Assembly (NCBI GenBank): GCA_026982915.1
Contig: JALWQU010000119.1
Span: 1,816-16,596 of the forward strand
Origin: Candidatus Altimarinota bacterium
Lineage (GTDB): Bacteria; Patescibacteriota; Gracilibacteria; UBA4473
Direction: 5' to 3'
Length of the DNA: 14,781 bases
Shown: one piece after another, positions 7,726 through 14,781 of the stretch
Numbering within the stretch: position 1 is the stretch's first letter
Layout: the number at the start of each line of letters is the position of its first letter
The notes under the pieces: model-generated
Seen by the model: only the letters and a program-made list of their open reading frames with translations
Databases searched by the model: none
Told to the model about the DNA's origin: nothing
Translations under genes and position numbers: made by a program

Positions 7726-7768
7726 AAAACACTCCTCAATACAAAAAAAGCTCCCTCAGTAAGGGAGC
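7726..7768. repeat. duplicated terminator segment, copy 1
   Basis: This 43-base segment, from AAAACACTCCTCAATAC through the terminator stem, matches 7983-8025 at 41 of 43 positions with an offset of 257 bases. The two differences are one base in the leader and one base in the loop. Confidence 0.85.
7743..7768 (-). terminator. intrinsic terminator, minus strand
   Basis: On the minus strand the stem GCTCCCT/AGGGAGC (7 bp, 5-base loop) is followed by seven U. It lies beyond the giant gene's own terminator and would catch read-through or end an unannotated small transcript. Confidence 0.75.
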
Positions 7769-7775
7769 CTCTGCC

Positions 7776-7808
7776 GGAGCAGGGTTGCACCCTGCTCCAT
7801 ATTTTTTT
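7776..7808 (+). terminator. intrinsic terminator, plus strand
   Basis: The stem GGAGCAGGG/CCCTGCTCC (9 bp, loop TTGCA) is followed by AT, A and seven T. It is the first strong U-tailed hairpin downstream of the ATPase gene, 600 bases past its stop. It may end a long ATPase transcript or a separate plus-strand RNA. Confidence 0.7.
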
Positions 7809-7909
7809 AAAGACACTCTTTATTTCATTCATCATTAAAATGTTTCGGACGGAGTTGGTCTCTTTTTTAATTGTATCCAAAACTCAACACACCACGTCCG
7901 GCGAAAGAG

Positions 7910-7980
7910 ATCCTTCACCGAATCTATTAAGCTTGAAGTTCAGGATGACACCTCATTTGTGTATGTTTTCTATGGCGAAC
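7910..7980. repeat. diverged, inverted member of the palindromic repeat family (copy C)
   Basis: The segment runs from AGATCCTTCACCG through TTCAGGATGACA into a flank whose 18 bases at 7956-7973 are the exact reverse complement of 78-95 beside copy A. The internal hairpins are degraded. The orientation is opposite to copies A and B. Confidence 0.55.
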
Positions 7981-7982
7981 CT

Positions 7983-8025
7983 AAAACACTCCCCAATACA
8001 AAAAAAGCTCCCTAAGTAAGGGAGC
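7983..8025. repeat. duplicated terminator segment, copy 2
   Basis: Matches 7726-7768 at 41 of 43 positions and includes the stem of the giant gene's terminator. Confidence 0.85.
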
Positions 8026-8031
8026 TTTTTT
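8000..8031 (-). terminator. intrinsic terminator of the giant surface-protein gene (bidirectional)
   Basis: The stem GCTCCCT/AGGGAGC with loop AAGTA is bounded by seven A on the left and six T on the right, so it can work on both strands. On the minus strand it starts 17 bases past the stop codon at 8048-8050. Confidence 0.85.
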
Positions 8032-8047
8032 CTCATATACAACGATA

Positions 8048-11000
8048 TTACTCGATCGATTCTTTCCATTCCGTTCCGAGGAATTGTTCTAACGCTGGGG
8101 GCGTTTCTTCGAGTAATCGTAGATCAAAGTCTACCTTCACATTCGGTTCTAAATTTGTACCAGTTCCGATATACCATCGTTTTTCTAATAACGGTGCGAG
8201 ATCACCCATAAGGGCTCCAGAGATAGTCAGTTGTTTGTACGAAGCATCCGTGACATCGTTTTTCACTTGACCCGTTTCGGCTATATAAAGCCCTTCCATA
8301 TGTTCCACATCATTCTCAATAATAATATCCTTATCATTTCGAACAATAAAGGCCGCAAATCCATCCGTAAGTGTTACCTCACTATTAATCACTAGATTTC
8401 CATCAATAATAAAGGTTTTACTTTTATTATCGAGCTTAATCTCTCCACCTAGCGTTAGATCGCCAGATACAAAATATATTTCCTGATCAGCTACTTTTTC
8501 AAAAGTACCAGTTAGTCCTGCCACCGAATTTATTGATTCTAAATTAAATTGTAAACTTTCATAGAAATTATCTGTATCAGCTGACTGAAAGGATTTCAGT
8601 GGATCCAGTGTATCGACATCATTAAAATCAAATAATTCACTACTATTATCCGCGAATACATTCCCGGTTGTTAGCCTATCCCCATCATTACCATGCCCAC
8701 TCACTCGGTTTGAGGTATCTTGGAATCCAAGATTACCACCATTGGTCGCTTGCACAAACGGTCGAACAATTTTAACCGTTGCCGTTGCGCCTAGTGATGA
8801 GAATGAAGCTTTATTTTTCCAGGCATCTAGTGCTGCTCTTGCTCTAGCTGGGTTATCAGCAATGAAATCTCGTTGTGTATGCACGACATTACAATCTGGA
8901 TCTGTCATTGCACAAGCCGTCTTCATGTATTCATACTCGACAACCGCAAAGGCTACATTATCAATTGAAGCTGTATCCGCCGTAGAAGCCAGAGCTGAGT
9001 TTAGTTTATATGCTAGTTCTACACGAGACTTTCCTGTACCATTAAGTTTATTTATAACCGATAAGGTATCTCTTAAATCAATATATTTCCCATCAGATGA
9101 ACCTTCCATCCAATTAGCATCTAACCCATGCATCTCTGACAAGTTCCCTCCCACTGCTGGAATAGTGTAATCATAAATTCGAAGTAGTGGAATGTCCGTA
9201 ATAGTGTAACCAGAATTTATACCAAGATCTAAGGTTAGTCGATAGTCAACTTCATCCCCCCTCGCGATTCGTAGGTCGGTAGTAACATTTCCATCTTTAT
9301 TCAGTACTTCTTTTGTAATTTTTGTTTCCGTTGCCTTAAAACAACCATCACAAGCTCGTGTAGAGGTAACCGGTTCAAGATCATTTATCCAGCTCGGTTC
9401 AAGTGCTGGTAGTATAGCGGCACCACAATTTGAAGCATCATGATTGTTATTAGAAAATGGATCAATACTGCCTCCAATACTATCACCACAAAGCGCTAGT
9501 CCTTGTTGTTGTGCCCAAGCATAGACACAATCCTTAGCAGATGTACCGCCACTAAGACAAGCTTGATAATCGGACCATCCAGCTCCGTTTCGATAAGGTT
9601 TTCGACCACTACAAGTCGCCGTATTATCCCCCCTAACAGCACATGTACCGATTGTTGGCACAGAAGGAGCCCCACCGCCTCCGCCTCCACCACCTCCTCC
9701 ACCTGGCGTTGTCGGTGTATTTCGGCAGATATTTCCTGATTCACTCTGAACCGTTTGATTACCAAACACAGCTTGTCCTGAGATAATATTACAAATTTGT
9801 AGATCATTGGGTGTTCCCGGTCGAACACGCACCGTAAAGTTCAGACTCACGCTTTCTGTTGGTGCTAAAACACTTGGTATAGTGAAAGTCAATACTTGTC
9901 CCGTGGCCGTTATACCCGCATCACCCAATACAAATTCAAGGTTTGGATTTAAGTTGTCCGTAAGGATTACACTATCAAGCGTTCTCTGTGTATCGTCATT
10001 GGTAACCGTAACGGTGTAATCAAACTGACTTCCTACTTGAATTGAAGTCCCCACTGGTATTGATGAAGATTTCACAATACTAAAGCTTGGGTCCACTAAA
10101 ATCGGATTAACCCTATGACAAACCTTATTTGACGGCGTTACGATTGTTGATAACCCTTTTACAGTAAAGATATTACATATGTCTGTACCAGCTGTTGCGG
10201 TAGCGTTTACACGAACCCGAATATCTATCGCTTTCGTCTCACTGACGGCAAGCGTTGGTATATTAACCGTAATGGTTTGTCCTGTAGCGGTTACATTTTG
10301 ATTGGCAGGTGTAGGAACAAAGGTCAATCCTGCATTTAACACATCTGTTAGCATCATATCCGTTAGATCTGTGTTGCCAATATTTCGCACTGTAAGGGTA
10401 TAAGTAATCGTGTCATCTATCTTAACAGCAGCACCAGATACCGGACTAGCGATTTTTGTCGCTTCAACAACCGATGTTGCCGTTGGAATAAGAACGGCAG
10501 AAGCATCTTCCGCGTTTACCGAATTCCCTCCACTGACTGGATCAGCCGATACGGAAATATCATTATCATCATCTACAAAGGTTGTATCCGTCACATTATT
10601 AATGGAACAAGTATAACTAAAGCTATCATTTTTATCGAATACGCCATCGCTATTCGCATCATTTCGAACTTTATCGGTTCCTGGGATAGTAGCTTCATCG
10701 CTAAAATCAACCGTCCCAGCACAATTTGGACTTTCTGGATCCGTCAATACTATATTTTGGAGCGCTTCATCCCCGGTATTAACCACCGTTACGCGGAAAA
10801 TAGCGATTCCATCAGTAATCGTTTGGGTATCATTTCCAAGGATTCCATCAAGGTCCGTTGTCTTTGTTTTATGATCGGTCTTTTTAATAGAAATCGCTGG
10901 TTCCTTTACCACTGAGACTATAATATCTGAAGGATCTGACACCCTTGCTGTGGCAATTTCATTGCCAATCTTTCCTTCTACGTAAACAGTATTTGTAAAG

Positions 11001-14000
11001 TTAGCGGTAGTTGGTGCCCCTGAACACTTATAACTAACCGTATCATTTGGCTCAAAAGGACCCGTCACCGAATTCCCAGTTCCATTATTATGCGTTACCG
11101 TATTTTCTAAGTTGGCAAAATCAATTGTACGAGCACAACTGAATGATAGCGGATCTTCAATCGCAAGACTTGTTAGATCCGCGGTTCCCGTATTCGTAAC
11201 CGTTATTTTGAAGACAGGATTAGCGCCTGAGTTAATAGTTTGTGTATCATTTTCAACTGTTCCGTCAAGGTCGACGGCTAATGAATTGGCATCCGTCTTC
11301 TCAACCTTTATGCTGGCAACAGATACATCAGACTTATCGTCGTCTTTGACAGTTGTGAATGGAATAGTATTCGCTGTACCCGATACAGAAATCTCATTAT
11401 ATCCATCTGGAAAGGTCGTATTAGTGACCCCTACTTCTGTACATTCATAAGTAAAACTTTCACCTGGCTCAAAAAGTTTATCAGAATTTAACTTCGAAGT
11501 ATCTAGATTATGAAAGGTCGAAGGAAATACCCCCGACTGTCCTTGCCCTAACATAACGGCTCCACCACAAGATGACGAATAAGTATCTTCAATCTTAAGG
11601 GTTGCCAAAATATCTGTATCCCCGTTATTCTCAACCGTAATCTTAAATACAGCATCCTCACCTGATACGATCGTTTGCGTATCATTGTTTATCGGATCAT
11701 CTGCTTTATTCCCATCAAGATCGGCCGTATTAGCTGATTGCTTTACAATACTAATAGACGGTTTTGTCCCGATTGCCCCAAACTTAACCGCTGAAGCATC
11801 GGAAACTTCCGTGGTCTTGATATTATTTACCCCATATCCTGTGGCAAAAACTTTATTCGTATACGCAGTAGCAACACCGAGATCTTTACATTCATAACTA
11901 ACCGTATCACTTGGCTCAAAAATATTAGTGCCAGTATTACCCGCACCTTTCGTATGCGTTACCGTATTCCCGAGATTAGCAAAATTAATCATTCTCCCAC
12001 AGGCATCAACCCTTTGATCGGTAATTTCTAGACTTGTCAGGTTTGTATCCCCTGTATTCTTAACAATGATTTTAAAAATTGCATCACCACCTTTTTTAAT
12101 AGTTTGTGAATCAGTACTATCAAAGCTAGTCTTCGTTCCATTATCAAACTCAATATTGTTTTCATTTGCGCCAACAACTTGATCTAAGTCAGCTGTATTG
12201 GCATCTACCTTGGCGATACTGATAGAGGACTTCTTTTGTGACTCTAGAATTACTTTTGATCTATCCGCACTATTTACCGTGTCATTACTGCCTACAACAT
12301 CCGCTTTTACCATTATTTCATTTACATAACCTTTTTGTACACTTGATTGTTTACAGGTGTAGACAATCTCTTCTTTTGCGTCAAAGTTTGTTGTATCTCC
12401 ATCTTTATGTAGCACTACCGTATCTTGTGCATTTCGACTACAATTATTACTAAAACTATCAGTTAATACCACGTTTTTCAAAGCCGTATCCCCTGTATTC
12501 TTAACAATGATTTTAAAAATTGCATCACCACCTTTTTTAATAGTTTGTGAATCAGTACTATCAAAATTAGTCTTCGTTCTATTATCAAACTCAATGTTAG
12601 TTTTATTTGCCCCTATGACCTTATCCGAATCAGCTGAATTGGCATCCACTTTAGCGATACTGATGGAGGAGGCTGTATTCGTCCCGCAATTAGCATTTAT
12701 GTCAAGCTGAGCCTTACATTCTTGTATTGGATAAGTAGGACTAAATTCATTAGCGCCTATAATGGAAGTAAGTTTCAACTTTCCGTCCGTTGGCACTGAA
12801 ATACTAGCCGACCCTGATTGCGTTACCGTTATTGGACCTCCATTGAAAGATGTGAAATTATTCTTCCATTCTCGTTTTTCTGCATATTTCCCCTGAATCA
12901 CCCAGCTAATATTAGCCGGGTCCCCTGGACAAAATTCACCTTGATCATCTATGGAAATCCTACATCCATCTTTTATTTTTTCAACAACGGTAAAACTATC
13001 ATGACAAGCATTAGCCTTCCCTTCCATATCCACCGTACAAGTAACTTTTCCTAGCCCAAAATCTTTCTTCAACACACTCCAAGCCTCAGGTAGTCTTCCA
13101 TTAGCTCCCAATTTACCTGTAAAAACTGTTGTTCCATTTGATTTCTTGCAAGTAACTGTTTTTTTAACACTCTCATCATTCTGACTTGAAGTAAAAGTAA
13201 AATTATTTTTATCTCCAACCATAACCTCTGTTTTATCAAACTTCAAGCTACAACTTGGTTCTGGTGTCCCACAATTAGAGGCTTTAGTGAAGTGCTTAGT
13301 ACAAAATGGTGCGGGACTAAAACCTTTGGCCTCATCAAACCTAATCTCCAAATTTTCTGGAATCACCACGAAACCTGATCCGTTTGGCCCTAAAGGATTA
13401 ACCTGTCCAATTATCGGTACCGTACTATTCCAGCTAAGAGTCTGAAGAGTACTCGACCACTTAATCTTTCTCGTCGCTCCAGGACAAACAGGTGTATTAT
13501 CTACTGCCTCAATTCTACAAGCAGATCCCTTTGATGGATTAGGATCATATACCTTAAACATTGCATGACAAGAAGGTACTGATGAGTTATTACCCTTTAA
13601 GAAAACTTTACAATCCGTTGTTCCTAATCCTTCAGGAATAAATGTAAATGAACCATTTTTCCCCAATTTACCTACTGATTTATTGGCCTCTCCACATGAA
13701 AACCTAATAGAATCCGGATCCTGTTCTGGAGTAGCATTCAATCTAAATTCCACAGATTCTCCCTTCCTAACACTTGCTACATCTGACCCCGTATGACCGT
13801 TAAAAAATACTTCACATTTTGGTGCTGGTGTCTTATCCACACAACTCTTTCCATCAGCACTAGCTTTTTGATCTTCCCTACAAACTAAAAAGGATCTTTC
13901 ACAACTCCTTTGCGTTCCATATCTACCCTCACAAGTTACCTTACAATTTGTATAACCTACTTCCGTTGGAGTAAAAGAATACCCCCCTGTTCCTACTGCA

Positions 14001-14656
14001 AAGGGTTGATTCAATTCAGAACCAGTAGTTCCATTTATACATTTTAAATTCTTCGCTTTTCCATCTTTAGCCCCTGATAATAAAAAAGTATACTCTATTG
14101 GCTTACTTACGACAGGAGACTTCGTTGTATATTTTATGTCACAAAGAGGTGTTGCAACCTTTATACATTTCCCTAAAAATAATTTTTCTCCAGATTTACA
14201 ACTTGGTGTCTTATCCACACAACTCTTCCCATCACTACCAACTTTTTGATCTGTCCCACAGACCGTAATACTTGCATCACAATATCCATATCCTTCACTT
14301 GTTTTGACCATAGCTTTACATTTAGTTTTCCCTACAACTGTTGCCTCTGGCATTTCTTGATTTATTATTGCAACACCTGATGTTCCTAAGTCACCACTTG
14401 ATTTATTCCCAGAAGGATCAGTACAAGTAAAAGTTTGTTCCTCAATTTCTTTCCCCTTCCCATCTGGTGTAAAGGTAAGCTTTGGTTTCCCTCCATTCTC
14501 TATCACACTAGGATTTATGGAAGCCGTACAACTTGGTTTAGAGCTAAAACCCCACCAAAAAAAAGCCTCAACATTAGTCGTAAAACTAAAAGAGAGTAAT
14601 AATGTTAATAAATAAAACTTCAACGGAATCAGTCTTAGCATTTTTTTCATCATCAT
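8048..14656 (-). CDS. giant secreted multidomain surface protein with Cys-rich Ig-like modules and DUF11-like repeats
   Basis: The product has 2202 residues. A signal peptide (1-31, hydrophobic 12-25, probable cleavage after VEA) leads to Cys-rich Ig-like modules (32-662), two of which end in DGKSCVDKTP. Seven DUF11-like repeats start at 663, 810, 966, 1114, 1253, 1395 and 1523. Each carries a T/NNTGD-type strand and one Cys pair, and three have a DLDG...NDTQTI motif. An EF-hand-like loop DANSDGVFDKND is at 1333-1344. Eleven glycines (1652-1662) separate these from a C-terminal part (1663-2202) that begins with a Cys-rich stretch and ends in strand-rich, beta-helix-like sequence. No C-terminal membrane anchor or sortase signal is seen. 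DUF11 repeats are known from large secreted envelope proteins; adhesion or coat formation is inferred. The first third uses different Arg codons from the rest. No Shine-Dalgarno sequence precedes the ATG. Confidence 0.9.
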   Translation of the reverse strand: MMMKKMLRLIPLKFYLLTLLLSFSFTTNVEAFFWWGFSSKPSCTASINPSVIENGGKPKLTFTPDGKGKEIEEQTFTCTDPSGNKSSGDLGTSGVAIINQEMPEATVVGKTKCKAMVKTSEGYGYCDASITVCGTDQKVGSDGKSCVDKTPSCKSGEKLFLGKCIKVATPLCDIKYTTKSPVVSKPIEYTFLLSGAKDGKAKNLKCINGTTGSELNQPFAVGTGGYSFTPTEVGYTNCKVTCEGRYGTQRSCERSFLVCREDQKASADGKSCVDKTPAPKCEVFFNGHTGSDVASVRKGESVEFRLNATPEQDPDSIRFSCGEANKSVGKLGKNGSFTFIPEGLGTTDCKVFLKGNNSSVPSCHAMFKVYDPNPSKGSACRIEAVDNTPVCPGATRKIKWSSTLQTLSWNSTVPIIGQVNPLGPNGSGFVVIPENLEIRFDEAKGFSPAPFCTKHFTKASNCGTPEPSCSLKFDKTEVMVGDKNNFTFTSSQNDESVKKTVTCKKSNGTTVFTGKLGANGRLPEAWSVLKKDFGLGKVTCTVDMEGKANACHDSFTVVEKIKDGCRISIDDQGEFCPGDPANISWVIQGKYAEKREWKNNFTSFNGGPITVTQSGSASISVPTDGKLKLTSIIGANEFSPTYPIQECKAQLDINANCGTNTASSISIAKVDANSADSDKVIGANKTNIEFDNRTKTNFDSTDSQTIKKGGDAIFKIIVKNTGDTALKNVVLTDSFSNNCSRNAQDTVVLHKDGDTTNFDAKEEIVYTCKQSSVQKGYVNEIMVKADVVGSNDTVNSADRSKVILESQKKSSISIAKVDANTADLDQVVGANENNIEFDNGTKTSFDSTDSQTIKKGGDAIFKIIVKNTGDTNLTSLEITDQRVDACGRMINFANLGNTVTHTKGAGNTGTNIFEPSDTVSYECKDLGVATAYTNKVFATGYGVNNIKTTEVSDASAVKFGAIGTKPSISIVKQSANTADLDGNKADDPINNDTQTIVSGEDAVFKITVENNGDTDILATLKIEDTYSSSCGGAVMLGQGQSGVFPSTFHNLDTSKLNSDKLFEPGESFTYECTEVGVTNTTFPDGYNEISVSGTANTIPFTTVKDDDKSDVSVASIKVEKTDANSLAVDLDGTVENDTQTINSGANPVFKITVTNTGTADLTSLAIEDPLSFSCARTIDFANLENTVTHNNGTGNSVTGPFEPNDTVSYKCSGAPTTANFTNTVYVEGKIGNEIATARVSDPSDIIVSVVKEPAISIKKTDHKTKTTDLDGILGNDTQTITDGIAIFRVTVVNTGDEALQNIVLTDPESPNCAGTVDFSDEATIPGTDKVRNDANSDGVFDKNDSFSYTCSINNVTDTTFVDDDNDISVSADPVSGGNSVNAEDASAVLIPTATSVVEATKIASPVSGAAVKIDDTITYTLTVRNIGNTDLTDMMLTDVLNAGLTFVPTPANQNVTATGQTITVNIPTLAVSETKAIDIRVRVNATATAGTDICNIFTVKGLSTIVTPSNKVCHRVNPILVDPSFSIVKSSSIPVGTSIQVGSQFDYTVTVTNDDTQRTLDSVILTDNLNPNLEFVLGDAGITATGQVLTFTIPSVLAPTESVSLNFTVRVRPGTPNDLQICNIISGQAVFGNQTVQSESGNICRNTPTTPGGGGGGGGGGGAPSVPTIGTCAVRGDNTATCSGRKPYRNGAGWSDYQACLSGGTSAKDCVYAWAQQQGLALCGDSIGGSIDPFSNNNHDASNCGAAILPALEPSWINDLEPVTSTRACDGCFKATETKITKEVLNKDGNVTTDLRIARGDEVDYRLTLDLGINSGYTITDIPLLRIYDYTIPAVGGNLSEMHGLDANWMEGSSDGKYIDLRDTLSVINKLNGTGKSRVELAYKLNSALASTADTASIDNVAFAVVEYEYMKTACAMTDPDCNVVHTQRDFIADNPARARAALDAWKNKASFSSLGATATVKIVRPFVQATNGGNLGFQDTSNRVSGHGNDGDRLTTGNVFADNSSELFDFNDVDTLDPLKSFQSADTDNFYESLQFNLESINSVAGLTGTFEKVADQEIYFVSGDLTLGGEIKLDNKSKTFIIDGNLVINSEVTLTDGFAAFIVRNDKDIIIENDVEHMEGLYIAETGQVKNDVTDASYKQLTISGALMGDLAPLLEKRWYIGTGTNLEPNVKVDFDLRLLEETPPALEQFLGTEWKESIE
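9671..9703 (-). repeat. polyglycine hinge tract (11 Gly codons)
   Basis: Eleven successive GGN codons encode residues 1652-1662. They separate the last DUF11-like repeat from the C-terminal part. The codons are mixed (GGA, GGT, GGC, GGG), so the tract is an imperfect trinucleotide repeat. It can vary in length by whole codons without shifting the frame. It probably forms a flexible hinge. Confidence 0.9.
12045..12124 (-). repeat. 80-bp perfect direct repeat, unit 2 copy
   Basis: Identical base for base to 12486-12565, with an offset of 441 bases (147 codons, one repeat unit). The match continues to 12157 with only four mismatches. It encodes the FDSTDSQTIKKGG and following strand shared by units 1 and 2. 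Confidence 0.9.
12486..12565 (-). repeat. 80-bp perfect direct repeat, unit 1 copy
   Basis: Partner of 12045-12124. The conserved block ends abruptly on its left side, where units 1 and 2 become dissimilar. Confidence 0.9.
13827..13849 (-). repeat. 23-bp direct repeat in the Cys-rich part, copy 1
   Basis: Identical to 14205-14227, with an offset of 378 bases (126 codons). It encodes the KSCVDKTP segment that ends two of the N-terminal Cys-rich modules, and so marks a separate duplication from the DUF11-like units. Confidence 0.8.
14205..14227 (-). repeat. 23-bp direct repeat in the Cys-rich part, copy 2
   Basis: Partner of 13827-13849. Similarity continues imperfectly on the right through the DQK-type lead of the motif. 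Confidence 0.8.
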
Positions 14657-14689
14657 AGAAAGGGGTTATTTTTTAGTAAATATCCAAGC

Positions 14690-14718
14690 ATTTTATCACA
14701 GAATAGATTATTTAACAA
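14690..14718 (-). promoter_or_regulatory. candidate promoter of the giant surface-protein gene
   Basis: On the minus strand a -35 TTGTTA (14713-14718), a 17-base spacer and an extended -10 TGATAAAAT (core 14690-14695) precede the ATG at 14656. The leader would be about 28 bases and contains no purine-rich Shine-Dalgarno sequence; the bases just before the ATG are CCCCTTTCT. Confidence 0.5.
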
Positions 14719-14773
14719 CTATTATTTTATGAAAAAATAATCGATTTAACACCATTTTGTCAAACTATTATTT
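14717..14773. promoter_or_regulatory. repeats upstream of the giant gene's promoter
   Basis: AACTATTATTT occurs at 14717-14727 and again at 14763-14773. Between them ATTATTTT/AAAATAAT forms an 8-bp palindrome (14721-14741), and a TTGACA lies on the minus strand at 14758-14763. This could be an operator or an alternative upstream promoter, but AT-rich sequence produces such matches easily. Confidence 0.3.
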
Positions 14774-14781
14774 GACTTTTT

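Larger units (their letters stand above)
7505..8047. other. 543-base intergenic region of repeats and terminators
   Basis: No credible gene lies here. From left to right it holds a perfect hairpin (7549-7569), palindromic repeat copy B (7622-7715), a minus-strand terminator (7743-7768), a plus-strand terminator (7776-7808), a stretch with possible long-range pairing (CGGACG near 7852 with CGTCCG near 7895), diverged repeat copy C (7910-7980) and the terminator of the giant gene (8000-8031). The order suggests a landing zone for small repeats between convergent transcription units. Confidence 0.6.
9704..12670 (-). repeat. array of seven DUF11-like repeat units inside the giant gene
   Basis: Unit lengths are about 147, 156, 148, 139, 142, 128 and 129 residues. 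The first five share a lead such as SISIAKVDAN, then DSQTI or NDTQTI, an IFKI.V.NTGD strand and a Cys pair. The last two are closer to plain DUF11, with YTLTVRNIGN and YTVTVTNDD. The repeats are diverged except for parts of units 1 and 2. Confidence 0.85.

Noticed and set aside
7647-7880. A 77-codon minus-strand open frame in the intergenic region
   Set aside because: It runs through palindromic repeat copy B and both hairpin terminators, so its peptide is a translation of non-coding structures.
7850-7900. Possible structured RNA from the pairing CGGACG with CGTCCG
   Set aside because: The pairing is short and long-range, with no promoter or conserved RNA motif visible, so it is mentioned only as part of the intergenic description.
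9496-9828. Alternative minus-frame open reading frame of 110 codons around the glycine tract
   Set aside because: It is out of frame with the strongly supported giant protein, and its low-complexity stretches come from the GGN codons.
9704-12670. Regularly spaced repeats that could suggest a CRISPR array
   Set aside because: The period is about 390-470 bases, the repeats are in-frame protein repeats and most are diverged at the DNA level.

Overview
The window reads as a moderately AT-rich bacterial chromosome segment. Small, streamlined housekeeping proteins sit next to one giant secreted protein. The style suggests a Patescibacteria (Candidate Phyla Radiation) genome, perhaps of the Peregrinibacteria/Gracilibacteria branch, but this is an inference from general appearance and no marker gene is present to prove it. 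The genetic code looks standard: no TGA is read through in any real gene, and one gene ends on TGA exactly where the next begins. The Gly-UGA code of some CPR lineages is therefore not in use here.

Layout. Positions 1-278 hold the possible tail of an upstream gene and one copy of a bipartite palindromic repeat. Four minus-strand genes follow, in the order of transcription from 4416 down to 279: a tail-anchored surface protein with Ig-like and fibronectin type III domains, a compact TsaC/YrdC protein whose start overlaps the surface-protein stop by 8 bp, an L-lactate dehydrogenase, and a GNAT acetyltransferase. A divergent promoter pair separates the surface-protein gene from a plus-strand P2-type cation ATPase (4520-7174). 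The ATPase converges, with 12 bases between stops, on a small three-helix membrane protein (7187-7504). A 543-base intergenic region (7505-8047) holds two more repeat copies and a cluster of strong hairpin terminators, one of which is a near-exact duplicate of another. The rest of the window is a single 2202-residue secreted protein (8048-14656, minus). It has a signal peptide, Cys-rich Ig-like modules, seven DUF11-like repeats, a polyglycine hinge and a C-terminal part with strand-rich repeats. Its own promoter lies at 14690-14718.

How they fit together. Lactate dehydrogenase fits fermentative NADH re-oxidation, TsaC fits tRNA t6A synthesis, and the ATPase fits cation export or exchange. The two secreted proteins probably build the cell surface and may mediate attachment. 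There is no clear pathway operon.

No CRISPR array, rRNA, tRNA, transposase or known defence system was found. The most informative oddities are internal to the giant gene: a sharp change in arginine codon choice between its N-terminal third and the rest, and mosaic repeats that share an 80-bp perfect DNA match. Others are the covarying palindromic repeat, a 16-bp copy of the lactate dehydrogenase 3' end on the far side of the GNAT gene, and a general lack of Shine-Dalgarno sequences with very short predicted leaders.
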